DNA of 64,000 nucleotides, from contig CM072801.1 of the NCBI GenBank assembly GCA_037013495.1, forward strand, positions 12,758,501-12,822,500, in the 5' to 3' direction. The notes under the pieces were generated by a model that saw nothing but the letters and a program-made list of their open reading frames with translations, was not told the origin of the DNA and searched no databases. The translations under genes and the position numbers were made by a program. The DNA comes from Hippophae tibetana. Its lineage: Eukaryota; Streptophyta; Magnoliopsida; Rosales; Elaeagnaceae. Positions 1-10,577 of this stretch are shown piece after piece. Position 1 is the first letter of the stretch, and every line of letters starts with the position of its first letter.

Positions 1-760
1 AAAAAATTTGATAAAACCATTTCATCAAAAAAATTATAGTGTATAAGGAAGCTGTATTCTTTAATAGAAAAAAAGTAAGATAAAATATATTCATTTTAGT
101 TATAATATTATATTTTAATTTGAGAAGGTAAATAACTAAGTGAAGATTATAATAAAATATTGACATAAAAAAATCTTAAAATTGTATTTTAGTGTTTAAT
201 TTTTCAATTTAAATTTATGAAAATAAAAAAAACAAATTTTCTTAAAAATTAATTCAATCATTTCCTATTTAAAAGAAAATTAATATAAATTTGAAAGATA
301 TAATTATATTAAGTTAATTTTAATGATATTACTTGTAAATATATAATTTGTTTAGATAAAATTATTTATAATAAAAAATGATACATAAATAAATATATAT
401 GGTAATAATATTAAAGAAAATTAATCTGAACATATTATTTATTTTATAAAAAAATATAAATATGATTTTTAAAAATATAATTATATTAATTAAGCTTAAT
501 AATATTACTTGAAAATAGGTAATTTGTTTTTGGATAAAATCATATAAAATAAAAAATAACACACAGAATAAATATATAATAGTAATATACATATTTTATT
601 ATATTACTATATATCAATTAATTAAATAAGGATAACAATATTTATAATGTAAATTAATATTAAATATCAAAATAAATATTTCATACAATTTTATTATATA
701 ATAACACAAGTTACTGTTACAATCTCGTTGTACTTTATAAAAACTAAAATCTAGCCAGCG
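1..760. other. AT-rich stretch, no gene seen
   Basis: Very AT-rich DNA with many short A and T runs. Open frames on either strand here are low-complexity (Ile, Phe, Tyr, Lys rich) and resemble no family. The last part probably holds the promoter of the PPR gene that follows, but I could not pick a convincing TATA box. Confidence 0.6.
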
Positions 761-769
761 GACACTCAC

Positions 770-2069
770 ACCCCTCACAAAAACAAAACTCGGAGCCGCC
801 GCCGTCACGGTGCAGAACCACGACCCCCCAGTCGCCTCCTCCTCCATAGCCGATGCCTATATCAGCCTCTTCTCCTCCACAGCCTAACATATTCCCGTCT
901 CGCCTCCTCCCAACTGTCTCGCCAGCCGCCGCACCGTTCTAGCCTTTTCCGTTCTCGAAATTTCTGAGGTAATACATTTTGCCTCCCTGCTGTTTTTTTT
1001 GTTTTATACATTAATTCACTGTTGAACAAAGGTTTCTTCCTTGCATTATTTGGCTATTTTCTTGTTCTTTACCATGACTGTCCATCAGTAAACTTCTAAC
1101 TGATACAAATTTTGCTGATGAAATCAACAGCCGACAAACCATGACAGTCCTAGTTTTGAAAATGGAGTTATGGGTTCCTTAGCAGGAAATCCACAAGATA
1201 TGTTGAATCAAAAGTGGACCAACTCTGTTCAACGGTAAAGCCTTTGTTCAAATTTTGTTTTTCTTGAGTGTTCATGTTGTTGTGGTTCATGCGGTATGAC
1301 TAACTCTCCTTAGATTAAGTCATATATTCGAAGTACAATTTAAGAAAGAAAAAAAAAGTGTCCATGTTGTTATTGTCTTCCAAACGGAATCGACCGATTA
1401 ACTTTGGTTCGGTTAGATTATGTAAGTAGGTCAGTTTTGGTTTATAAAAATAGCTGACAGACTCGATCGGTTTGATTAATTTTTTGAACTAAAAACTGAC
1501 CTAGCCGAATTATGTCCATACCTTAGCATTTCTCAAGTCAATTATGAATTATTATCAATTTTTTTTTTTTTTGGTTGGAAAAATCTAAAATCAAAGTGCA
1601 TAAAGGAAACCGCTAAAGCCAAATCCATTGGTTTACACTAAGGCACTAAACATAATTTCATTCTCTCCTTTCCAACCCAACCCCGGCAGTCAAGTATCCT
1701 CCAGCTAGTAATAGGTAATCTATGTAACTGGGCTCTGACTTATGGTCCTGATTTAATGGTTTGAGTTTTATTCTTGATGCATATAATTGCTAACCTTGTA
1801 CGTACTATGTATGTTATTGTGATATTAGCTAGTTTTTTCATCCGATATGATGATATGATGCTTTATGTACCTTTGAATCATTCAAATGCGTTATTATCAA
1901 TTTCTCAATACATTTCAAGTTGGATTTCTCTTGAGCCAACCCTTTCATTTATTAAGAATCAATATTTTTTTACAATCATATATATTTTCTTATGTTAGGT
2001 TGATACGGATTCTTTAACATATCATATTGCAGGATTTGACCAATTGATGAATTGGGTGTCAAGCATTCC
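770..2069 (+). promoter_or_regulatory. Spliced 5' leader of the PPR gene, with two upstream ORFs
   Basis: Base composition changes sharply near 770 to a C/T-rich leader. I read a leader exon ending at 968 (donor GTAATA), a second leader exon 1131-1234 (acceptor AACAG, donor GTAAAG), and a third beginning at 2033 (acceptor TTGCAG) that runs into the coding start at 2070. Two short upstream ORFs lie in the predicted exons: 853-942 (29 codons plus stop) and 1141-1182 (13 codons plus stop). They could dampen translation of the main ORF. The exon borders are inferred from splice signals only. The 1110-1822 part is duplicated at 28018-28672. Confidence 0.5.
1384..1515. repeat. Foldback-like dispersed repeat in PPR leader intron
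   Basis: An intron segment containing partly inverted sequences (GGTCAGTTTTGG and AAAACTGACC at its centre and right side) with CCGATTAACTTTGGTTCGG-type words, similar in style to the MITE at 11204-11559. A diverged copy sits at about 28310-28435 in the duplicated segment, so it was in place before that duplication. Confidence 0.35.
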
Positions 2070-4034
2070 ATGTTTTTGAACTTAGCCAAAAGAAGTAATC
2101 TTTTAACTCGTAGTTTTCACATCGGCAACCAGTTCGCAAACCCAGTTTCCGAAGATATTCTTTTTAGAGCAATTTGTGTTAATCTGAGACAGAGGAGATG
2201 GAGACTCTTGGAGCAAACATCAGCAAGTCTCTCAAATTCATTAATCACCCGTGTAGTTCACGAGTTCAAGACCTCCCCTCAATTAGCTCTAGAATTTTAC
2301 AACTGGGTTGGGGAGAACAAGAAATATTCACATTCATTGGAGTCTTCCTGTGCTGTAATTCATGCATTGGTTAATTCAAGGAGATTTGATGAAGCCCTGT
2401 CTCTTATGGGAACTCTTATTACTGAAAGTTATGTCTACCCATTAGAGATTTTGGATTGTTTAGTCAGTTCGTACGAAGCATGTGATTCGAGCCCTGCAGT
2501 ATATGATGCATTGGTGAGAGCTTGTACTATACTTGGAGCAACTGAAGATGCTTACAAAGTAATCAAGAAGCTCCAAATGGAGGAGGATATTTGGGTCACT
2601 ATTCATGCTTGGAACAATTTCCTCAATCACCTCTTGAAGTTGAATGAGATTTCCAAGTTCTGGAAGGTATACAATGAAATGGTTTCATATGGGTACGTTG
2701 AAAATGTTATCACTTTGAATTTGATTGTTTTAGCTCTTTGCAAGGAATGCCAATTACTAGAAGCAATCTCGGTATTTTATCGAATGTTAAAGAGTGACAT
2801 ATGGCCTAATGTTGTTGCTTTTAACATGATTATAGATGGGGCTTGTAAGATAGGGGACTTGAAACTTGCCTTGAAGCTATTTCGAAAGATGGGAGTTATG
2901 TCAGGGGAGCGTGTTACACCCAACTCAGTTTCGTACAACTGCATCATTAACGGGTTTTGCAAAACAGGAAATTTATCATTTGCAGAAGAAATTCGAAAAG
3001 ACATGACAAGGGCAGAAATCGAATGCAACATGAGGACCTATGCAATTTTAGTAGATGGCTATGCAAGAGGAGGGAGTTTGGAGGATGCACTTAAATTATG
3101 TGATGAAATGGTTGAAAGGGGTCTAATCCTTAACTCTGTCATTTACAATTCAGTTATACATTGGTTGTATAGAGAAGGGGATGTGCAGGGAGCTTCTTTG
3201 CTACTGGCCGAAATGATTAAAAAGTGTATATGCCCTGATCAGTTCACATACTCAATTGTCACAAAGGGTTTATTTAGAAATGGGTACGTGAACAAAGCTC
3301 TTGAGTTTTATGATCAAATAACAGGGAAAAACCTTGCCACGGATGTTTTTTCTCATAATATCGTTATCCATTACTTGTGCGAACAAAACAAATTTGCAGC
3401 AGCAAAGGAGGTGTTGGGAACTATGTTTGTCCGAGGTCTACTTCCAAACATTGTCACTTATGGAACTTTGATTGATGGTTGCTGCAGAGAAGGGAACATA
3501 GAAAGTGCGATTAAAATTTACGAAAGAATGATAAAAGTGGCAGAAAACCCTAACATGGTTATATACAATTCTGTTATGAAGGGTTTGTGTAAGGAGGCAT
3601 CAACAAACAGTGCAAAGCTTTTGATGTGTGCATTGAAGAGGATGAACATGATTGATGGAATCACCTATAACACTTTGATAAATGGGTATTCCGAGCTTGG
3701 AAAGATTGCTGAGGCATTTTCTTTAGTGTCTGAAATGAGAAATGTTGGTATTTCATTGAACGCCGTCACATACAATACATTAATCAACATGTTGTGCAAG
3801 TCTGGACGTAGCCAGGAAGCAAAGGAGCTTATGAAGGAAATGATCATGCAAGGTGTTACACCTGATTATATAACTTATACAACTCTTATTACCCATTTAA
3901 ATAAGAACTGCCAAGTGGAGGAGGTTATTGAGGTACATGACTACATGGTTTTGAAGGGTGTAATTCCTGATAGCCAAACGTACAAAACTATTGTCTACCC
4001 ACTTGTTCAAAAAGAGAATGTGGAGGTTGTATAG
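2070..4034 (+). CDS. P-class pentatricopeptide repeat (PPR) protein
   Basis: A single uninterrupted coding exon of 654 residues. The first ATG in frame is 2070; the frame is closed by a TGA at 2037-2039 just upstream. The N-terminus is rich in Arg, Ser and Leu with few acidic residues, as in organelle transit peptides. From about residue 142 to 645 it is a nearly continuous array of about 13-14 35-residue helical PPR repeats, with the usual signatures such as VTYNTLINMLCKSG, VTYGTLIDGCCREGN and VSYNCIINGFCKTGN. No E, E+ or DYW tail is present, so it is P class. Such proteins bind organellar RNA sequence-specifically and act in processing, stability or translation. It resembles the mitochondrial-type At1g11710 group from memory; the RNA target is unknown. 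No frameshift or internal stop is seen. Confidence 0.93.
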   Translation: MFLNLAKRSNLLTRSFHIGNQFANPVSEDILFRAICVNLRQRRWRLLEQTSASLSNSLITRVVHEFKTSPQLALEFYNWVGENKKYSHSLESSCAVIHALVNSRRFDEALSLMGTLITESYVYPLEILDCLVSSYEACDSSPAVYDALVRACTILGATEDAYKVIKKLQMEEDIWVTIHAWNNFLNHLLKLNEISKFWKVYNEMVSYGYVENVITLNLIVLALCKECQLLEAISVFYRMLKSDIWPNVVAFNMIIDGACKIGDLKLALKLFRKMGVMSGERVTPNSVSYNCIINGFCKTGNLSFAEEIRKDMTRAEIECNMRTYAILVDGYARGGSLEDALKLCDEMVERGLILNSVIYNSVIHWLYREGDVQGASLLLAEMIKKCICPDQFTYSIVTKGLFRNGYVNKALEFYDQITGKNLATDVFSHNIVIHYLCEQNKFAAAKEVLGTMFVRGLLPNIVTYGTLIDGCCREGNIESAIKIYERMIKVAENPNMVIYNSVMKGLCKEASTNSAKLLMCALKRMNMIDGITYNTLINGYSELGKIAEAFSLVSEMRNVGISLNAVTYNTLINMLCKSGRSQEAKELMKEMIMQGVTPDYITYTTLITHLNKNCQVEEVIEVHDYMVLKGVIPDSQTYKTIVYPLVQKENVEVV

Positions 4035-5540
4035 TAGATTCAGCTTCATGTACATGTTCATCTTGTTTGAGTTCTTTCTTTTAATCTGTCCTACCGAAAC
4101 AAAAGGCAAATGGGGCAAAGCTAAAATGGATCAACTCACAAGGATTTGGGACCGTTAATTCAAGGCGTGCCCGAGAACTGGCACTGTGGTTCATGTTCAT
4201 AGTTCATAACTTCATTCTTGAACTAGTAGTCGTTGGCATAAAAAAGTTCAAACTTTGAAGTTGCCAAGGTTGCTCACAGGAGCGTAACAACATAATCTGG
4301 CAGATTGACACCCTCGGCTATGTCTATCCACAGGAACATAACGACACAGTCACACAAACTTTGAGCTAGATCCATTTAATTTGTCATGCATCCAGATGCA
4401 TAATATGCCTATAAATGATCATATATTTAGCTTTTTATTAAAATTGTTAAACATGATTTTATACGCTTAATGTAATTATTAGATGTCATGTTTTTATATA
4501 TTTTTATAAAAATTTCTCAAATTACGGTATCACATGACATTAGAGTGAAAGAAAAATGTCTAGATATGTTTTTTTTCCCGAGTAAAATGTCTAGATATAT
4601 TTGAAATTAGCTTTACAAATACTGCTCTGTTATCGACGTAAACAAAAGAAGGCTTAGAACTTCATCCACTTATGTGTTAATTTCGTTGCAACTTTCAACC
4701 TTATAATTAGGGATTGACAGTGTTATTAAAAAAGTAACTTAGGTTAACAAAATTAATTTAGGAATTCACATTTTATCTATGGATAATTATAATTGTGAAT
4801 ATTTATAAAAACTCATAATTTTTTGATAAAATAATAATAACTGATTTGTCATGAGATGAAAAAAATTATTACAATACTAAAACTATTATTAATAAAAGCC
4901 AAACATATATTAATAATATATTTTAAATAATTTAGTAGAGTAATTATTATGTTAATATTTTAAGTTTTTAAAATAAATATATTTTCAATTAAATGTTAAA
5001 AAATAATTAGTTTGGTTAAGCTATAAGAAAACTCCTAGTTCCTAACCATAGGTTATTTTTCAAATTTATCCAAAACCTATAAGAAATGGAGTATTGATCA
5101 TACAAGTAGAAATGAGTCTCTGTGCTTATCTCTACTTATAACGGAATTACCGCACTTTGTAAATCGACCCACCATTCAACACCACGAGCTCATTTGAAAC
5201 TAATTTTTTTGTGGGGGAATATTTTGAAAAGTATTAATAATGCTTTTAAGATAAATAATACTCATTTTTTTAGAGTTTTTCTTAAAATAATTACTAAATT
5301 ATTATTCAAAATCACTTATAATGATTTTATATCAAACACCTAAATGCTTTCCTTCAAAACCACTTAATAAAAAAAAGAGCACATCCAAATAAGCCCTCCA
5401 TAATAGCAGTTGGAAGAAAAAGCATTCGATCAGCAGAAACTTTAATGACTTTATCGTAAGTTCATTCCTTTCCTCCAATGTAGAGCTTGCTAATTAATTT
5501 TTTCTTACAAAAATTTTCAGAAAAGAAAGAAAGAGAAGCA
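4035..5540. other. Intergenic region between PPR gene and 77-residue gene
   Basis: Contains the 3' end of the PPR transcript (first ~100-250 bases) and then AT-rich sequence with no coding potential or recognised repeat. The 3' untranslated end of the minus-strand gene probably lies near 5540-5779. Confidence 0.5.
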
Positions 5541-5779
5541 AAGAGTTGAACCAAAACCATGCAACAAATATTACATTGGAACTCCAGCCAGAAATTCATT
5601 TCATGTAACAATAACTCAAATCTAGTAATAATTCAGCAATAAAATGAAAACAATCTCAAAATTGTTCTACACTTGTTATTTCTGATCTACCCTAGAACCA
5701 TTCTTTCAACCTGACATAACACCATCATAATTGTTAACAGATAAATCAACCTTTATAGCAACCTTAAGCCGTGCAAAGG

Positions 5780-8700
5780 CTACTTGCTCTCAGCGTCATA
5801 TAGATCCGTTCTGCAATATGTATGTTAATGGAAAACCAACAGGATATAAACAAGATAACAGACTAAATTTACTTAGAATTGCGGAGCAAAGTCAACTATA
5901 CAACAAAAGAATGAAATTTGTTTATTAGTAGCTTTTGAAATGACATGGGTTAGTAACAAAAATGCAGAGAACTTATCTCCAAAATCTTCATAATTTGCTT
6001 TGAGAAATGAAGTATAACAAGGTTCAATCACATCCAGAGATGCTACAATTGGAATGATTTCTCCACCCAAGATTGTAGATATTTGAATTGGAGTCGAATC
6101 TTGGTCTCTTTTGACATGCTTCCAAAACATTTACCTGTTCAGGTCCAACTGGTGCTTCTCCTTGATATGGATAGGCTTCAGTACCATGTCCTATGTTGCT
6201 TCACAAACCACAATATTCATTGTTGGTGTTGATTTGCGTAGTGACAAGGGCATCTTGCTTGGTCAATTGAACAAGTTGTCTTTAAACTTCATTGCTAGAA
6301 TCAATTTCATGGACTCTAGCTCTTTTCACTCGTGAGCTTTTTGTAGGAAATTCGCACCCAACATCTCAAAGAAGTTGTACGTCTCTGAGGTTGTCTTATC
6401 TCTTATAGCTCTTTCAGTAGCGTTATCGACAATGAACTAGCATTGTTGCGTAAATCCATCATAAAAGAATTGCTTTTGCAATTGCAGAAGGAAGCTATGA
6501 TGGGGACATCGAGTGAGGAACAATTTGAACCTATCTCAGGCTCCATCTGAGAGAAAGTGACAATCTTTACTCTCAACTATGATGTTTTTTTGGTGGGAAT
6601 ATAATTTTCCTATGAATTTGTTGTAAACGTCCTCCCAAGTCATCAGAGAACCTAGAGGAAGTGACATCAACCAAGCTTTGGCCTTGTCTTTTAAGGTGTA
6701 GGGAAAACACTTCATTCTTAGTTTGTCCTCGGTAAGAGTACCGAGGGAAAAAGTCTGAACTGTTGAATAAAAATCCTTAATGAAAGACAATGAATCTTCA
6801 TTAGGCATCCCGAGAAAAGAAGAAAGCATAAAAAATTGAATATTTTTTAATTCATAATTTCGAGCAGCCTCACCCAACTAGATAGAGGCAATTGACGTGC
6901 ATTTTACTGGCCATGCAAAATCCTTCATGGTAGTTTCCTAACGTGTGGGTTTTCTCCCATTTTTATTACTTCCGGTAGAGGATTAAGACTTGGTTTTGTG
7001 TTTTGCTCAAAAATAAGTTGATGGTTAGAATCCAATCTTGTAAACAGTTGTTTAAATTTATAGAGATATTTTACCTATTTAATATTTCGCAAGCATAAAA
7101 ACGTTATTATTATATCATATTTACAAACAGTCAGTCATGTTAAATTTAATCACAAATAAATTAAATATAACATATAAGAATAAAACATAAAAATAATTAT
7201 ATAACATTCATTTTAAAATTATACCTCAAAAGAATCCTTATAGAATTTTGTTGCTAATTCCGTTTCTGAAAAATCTCCAAACAGATTTACATTTTCATTT
7301 ATTGAATCCAAAACTAGAAATTTACAACAGTATAACTATTTCTTTTCAATAAGAAAAGAACTTTAAAACTAAAAAAAAACTAAGAAGACTTTATAGAGAA
7401 AGAAAAATAGAGAGAGTTGAAAAATTGTGTGTTCTGTCTAAGGTAGGATTTTCTTGAATATCCATAACTACAAAGTCAACAGGTATTATTAGTTTGTCTA
7501 CCTATAGCAACACATCCTCAGCCATTCCCTTAGGATACTTAAAGAGGTCTATCTGCAATTAAAGGGATAATTGTGGGTTTTAAATCTCCTAAATCGAGCT
7601 GTAAGAATATAAAGTAGGACATTAAGTTTATACTAGCACCTAAATCAAACATTACTTTAACAACCTTCTTATCCCCAAAGTTATGTTTATGATAAAACTT
7701 ACAAGGTCTTTCAACTTAAAGGGAAGTTCGTGCTGCAGTACAATACTAAAACGCATATTAAAAAGATCATAGAATTGCATATCTTGCAGCTAGTGTGATT
7801 CTATTGTCTTTTGAATTTTGGGATGTTAGATGACTCTCCAATGAGTTTTTTCGAAGGTTTGTCAAGTTTAGCACCACTCTCTCCTTTTTGTGAGTCTAGA
7901 ATTTCACCTTCTTTGTTACTTAAACTACAGGATAGATCTTTAGAGATTTCAAGTAAACAAGTATTCACTACCTTATCACTTTGAAGGGTTTTTACATTTG
8001 TTCAAATAGTTGCCCAACTTTAACTTCAGTCCTTTTAATCGAAACCTCTATGGTGCTCAACCTTTGATTATTCATCAATTGGCTGTCTTGACTAACTTGA
8101 ATAAAAACATTCAAGTTAACCTTTAAGGTTAGCTTAAAAGATTGATTTGGTGGATAAATGTGATTTTTATTTGGCTTTAGTGTTTGACATTGGGTGTAGA
8201 CTTGGTAATTATTTGGTGTCCAATGATGGTTAGGGTGATTATAGGTGTTTGAATGGTACCTTTGAAAGGAATCGACTTTCTCCATGGCATCCACACTAGA
8301 ATTACAAGTATATGAACAATTACGAGCATTATGCCTAATTGAAAAACACACTTCACACACCTCTTAATTTGGCTATATACGGCTATACCAAACATCCTAT
8401 AAAGAACAAAAATGAAGAATTATGATTATTCGGTTATTTCAGCCAGTCACTAGTGCTTTTATATCTGATGTGTGATGTCTAAGCTGACATAAAAATTTGA
8501 TCACCAAGCATTACCAAACTGACCTAGGGGACCAGATAATTAACTATGGAGATAAAGTCATTCATAACAACTGCTAAGTTTTAGTTTAGAACAAAGCATT
8601 ATCAAGTACTCCACTAAAAGAGATAAAAAGTTTAAGCAAATTCATTTCACCCATCCTTTATGTTGCCACCGTTTAATGTCCCCTCTAACCTACTTAGGCA

Positions 8701-9971
8701 TGTTCACTTGACATAAATAAAAAAAGTATACAGATGAAGGATGGAAAAAGTGCTCTATCCATCAAAAAGATTGATTAACTATGGTGTTTCTCAACGGTTC
8801 TATATTATGTGAACATTTTATAATTCTGAGAAATTTGTTAAAAGATATTAAAAATAACTGTGATTGATACTGTCTACCCAAAAACATCCATTAAACTAGA
8901 GAGGGATTAGGGCAATAGGAAACCCCGCATTTCAAACACCCATTTCTAACCATTTGACAGCTGACAAACATTTAGATTTACCAGGCATCAACATCACCAT
9001 AAAATAAATTACCCCCTATGCCTCAATTGACCTGGTGAAGACTGACGAGAGTGCTTTACATCCAAATAATCTAATGATGGTGGTTTTGAGTCTCAACTGA
9101 GGTGAAAATTACAAGTACTTTTGAAGAGAGAGAAAAAAATACAAATAAATTAACAAAGTTCTTCTCTTTTCTACTTAATAATTTAAATGGGCAAAAAAAT
9201 TGCAATGAGCAATTACCCACCCCGGTGGTGGAAGAGTAAGGGCATGAGTTCAAATCTCTTGGACTAAAATTAGGGTTCGCCCCACATTCCTTCAAATGTG
9301 TTGTAAGTTGGTACTATAAAAATCTCCTATCTCCCCATAGGGTAGTGTAGGCTTATAACATTGGAGGGGGGAAACGAAAAAAAGAAAAGAAAAGAAAAAG
9401 CAATAGCCAATTTTATCTAAGAAAAAACAGAGGAGTGCAGTAGAAAAAGGACATAGAGATTATCAAAAGAGCTGATGCGAGTATTCATAAAAGAAGCACA
9501 ACATAGTCAAATGACGAGTCATGGGAAAAAAAAAAGGATACACCAAATAAGCGCCATGAGCCAAAGCTCCAGCCAAGACAACCGTAAACACACGATCCCT
9601 AACAACAGGATTTCTCCGTAGCGACAATCGAACTGAAAAATCGTACACCCAGATTGGAAAGTTGACATAAATTCAAGAAAATAAATACACGACTTGAATT
9701 GAAGGGAACGATGTAGGTAAATTAATAATTATGAAAATAAAATTTAAGAAAGAAAGAAATAAAGAAAACTGACTAAGGGGAAGCAGTGGAGCATAAACAA
9801 GAGGAAGCAAGAACTTGAAAGGAGGTCCCTTGTTCTGCTTTCTCATTGCAGCCTCCCTACAATTACAAACACAATACAAATTCAGAGTAATGATTTTTGA
9901 ATTTTAAGCCTTGATGTTTGGGTTGCATCTTGAAATACTCACTTGCTAGAGAGATCGGTTGGAGAGTTCAT
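5780..9971 (-). CDS. Small conserved plant protein, 77 residues, four coding exons
   Basis: Exons read on the minus strand: 9943-9971 (start ATG 9969-9971), 9774-9856, 9542-9632 and 5780-5810 (stop TAG 5780-5782). All introns are GT-AG and phases join cleanly (29+83+91+31 = 234 nt). The protein has a polar N-terminus, a Lys/Pro-rich KGPPFKFLLPLVYAPLLPL segment, a basic linker, and a hydrophobic FTVVLAGALAHGAYLV stretch that is a likely membrane helix, ending in TDLYDAESK. I recognise the pattern as a family of short plant proteins of unknown role but cannot name it. The last intron (5811-9541, 3731 bp) is filled with Athila-type retroelement pieces and a SINE-like repeat, yet the splice sites remain good. 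The exon 2 donor (GTCAGT) is the weakest site. Confidence 0.78.
6536..6960 (-). pseudogene. Athila-type gag fragment
   Basis: Open on the minus strand for about 113 residues; it carries the gag core pattern FPYTLKDKAKAWLMSLPLGS followed by MTWEDVYNKFIGKLY, characteristic of Ty3/Gypsy Athila gag. The region to 6960 reads as gag N-terminus and leader. Only the N-terminal half of gag remains. It lies in the last intron of the 77-residue gene, in the same orientation as that gene. Confidence 0.75.
7010..7410 (-). mobile_element. Internal piece of an Athila-type LTR
   Basis: The reverse complement closely matches about 54190-54530, the inside of the LTR at 53811-55386 (shared words include GATTCAATAAAT, TTTTGAGGTATAATTT, CTTATATGTTATATTTAATTTG and GTTGTTTGTAAATATGATATAATAATAACG with small changes). 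Both LTR ends are missing. It sits between protease-like and gag-like fragments, in an order not found in an intact element. Confidence 0.75.
7440..8400 (-). pseudogene. Athila-type gag C-terminus (zinc knuckle) and protease fragment
   Basis: On the minus strand, 7992-8360 begins with a Cys/His segment (CEVC...HNARNC) like the gag zinc knuckle, followed by the Gln/Asn-rich linker usual in Athila gag. Further on (about 7440-7800) broken frames give LFKYPKGMAEDVLL and VDKLIIPVDFVVMD, the conserved stretch around the Athila aspartic protease. Several stops and frame changes show it is dead. Confidence 0.7.
9195..9385 (+). mobile_element. SINE-like repeat
   Basis: Contains a tRNA-like internal promoter pattern: GGTGGTGGAAGAGTAAGG (A-box-like) and GAGTTCAAATCTC (B-box-like, GTTCAAATC), followed by a body with TCTCCCCATAGGGTAGTGTAGG and an A-rich tail (AAACGAAAAAAAG). 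This is the layout of plant tRNA-derived SINEs. No target-site duplication was established. It lies antisense in the last intron of the 77-residue gene. Confidence 0.5.
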
Positions 9972-10139
9972 GGCAGGCTATGAAGGCTTGAGATCTACAG
10001 GTTGCTCTGTAAATGCACTCGATTTTTTTTTTATATCTTTAATGTTTGAATTTTTTTATGCTAATTCTATACTGTTTATCGGACTGCTATTTACGCACCT
10101 CTATTTCTCTCAAGGACACCCATGGCAAATTCTGTAACA

Positions 10140-10577
10140 TACGTCCAGTTTTAACGATCATTGTAATTTTTAAAATGTTAATATTTTTTAAAATTAAAAC
10201 AATATCTCAAAAAATTATAACAATAAAAATAATATATTTATAATATTAACTAAAAATTAATTAAATGATTTTAATATTTAAATTTAAACGTCAAATTAAA
10301 CCATGTTCAAAATAAAATAATGTGTCAAATTATTTTTTAAATAATAAAAATATATAATATAAACATAATAATATTATTTTTATGATTATAAATTCTAACT
10401 TATTATACAATAATTTTTTTATCACACTTACGGATTTAAATTTTAATATATAAATATTATTAAAAAAATAAATTATTGCAACAGTTAACACCCATGCCAA
10501 ATAGCCTTTCATCTTCGTTCACTAATCATATCAATTTATTCTTCGATAAGTCAAATCAAAATTTATTTATAGTATAA
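10140..10577. other. AT-rich stretch, no gene seen
   Basis: AT-rich DNA between the 5' end of the minus-strand 77-residue gene and the first Tat LTR. No ORF with family resemblance. The first part (about 9972-10140) is probably promoter and 5' leader of the minus-strand gene. Confidence 0.5.

Noticed and set aside
614..847. A minus-strand ORF over the PPR leader
   Set aside because: It is the antisense of a C/T-rich leader and has no family resemblance.
2052..2069. A start at 2052 for the PPR protein
   Set aside because: The codon there is TTG; the first in-frame ATG is 2070 and a stop lies just upstream of 2040.
9195..9385. A tRNA gene
   Set aside because: A and B box-like words are present, but no cloverleaf can be drawn and an A-rich tail follows; a SINE fits better.
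9463..9648. A 61-residue minus-strand ORF as a separate gene
   Set aside because: It is exon 3 of the 77-residue gene read past its splice sites; the family sequence stops at the GT and resumes in the 5780-5810 exon.
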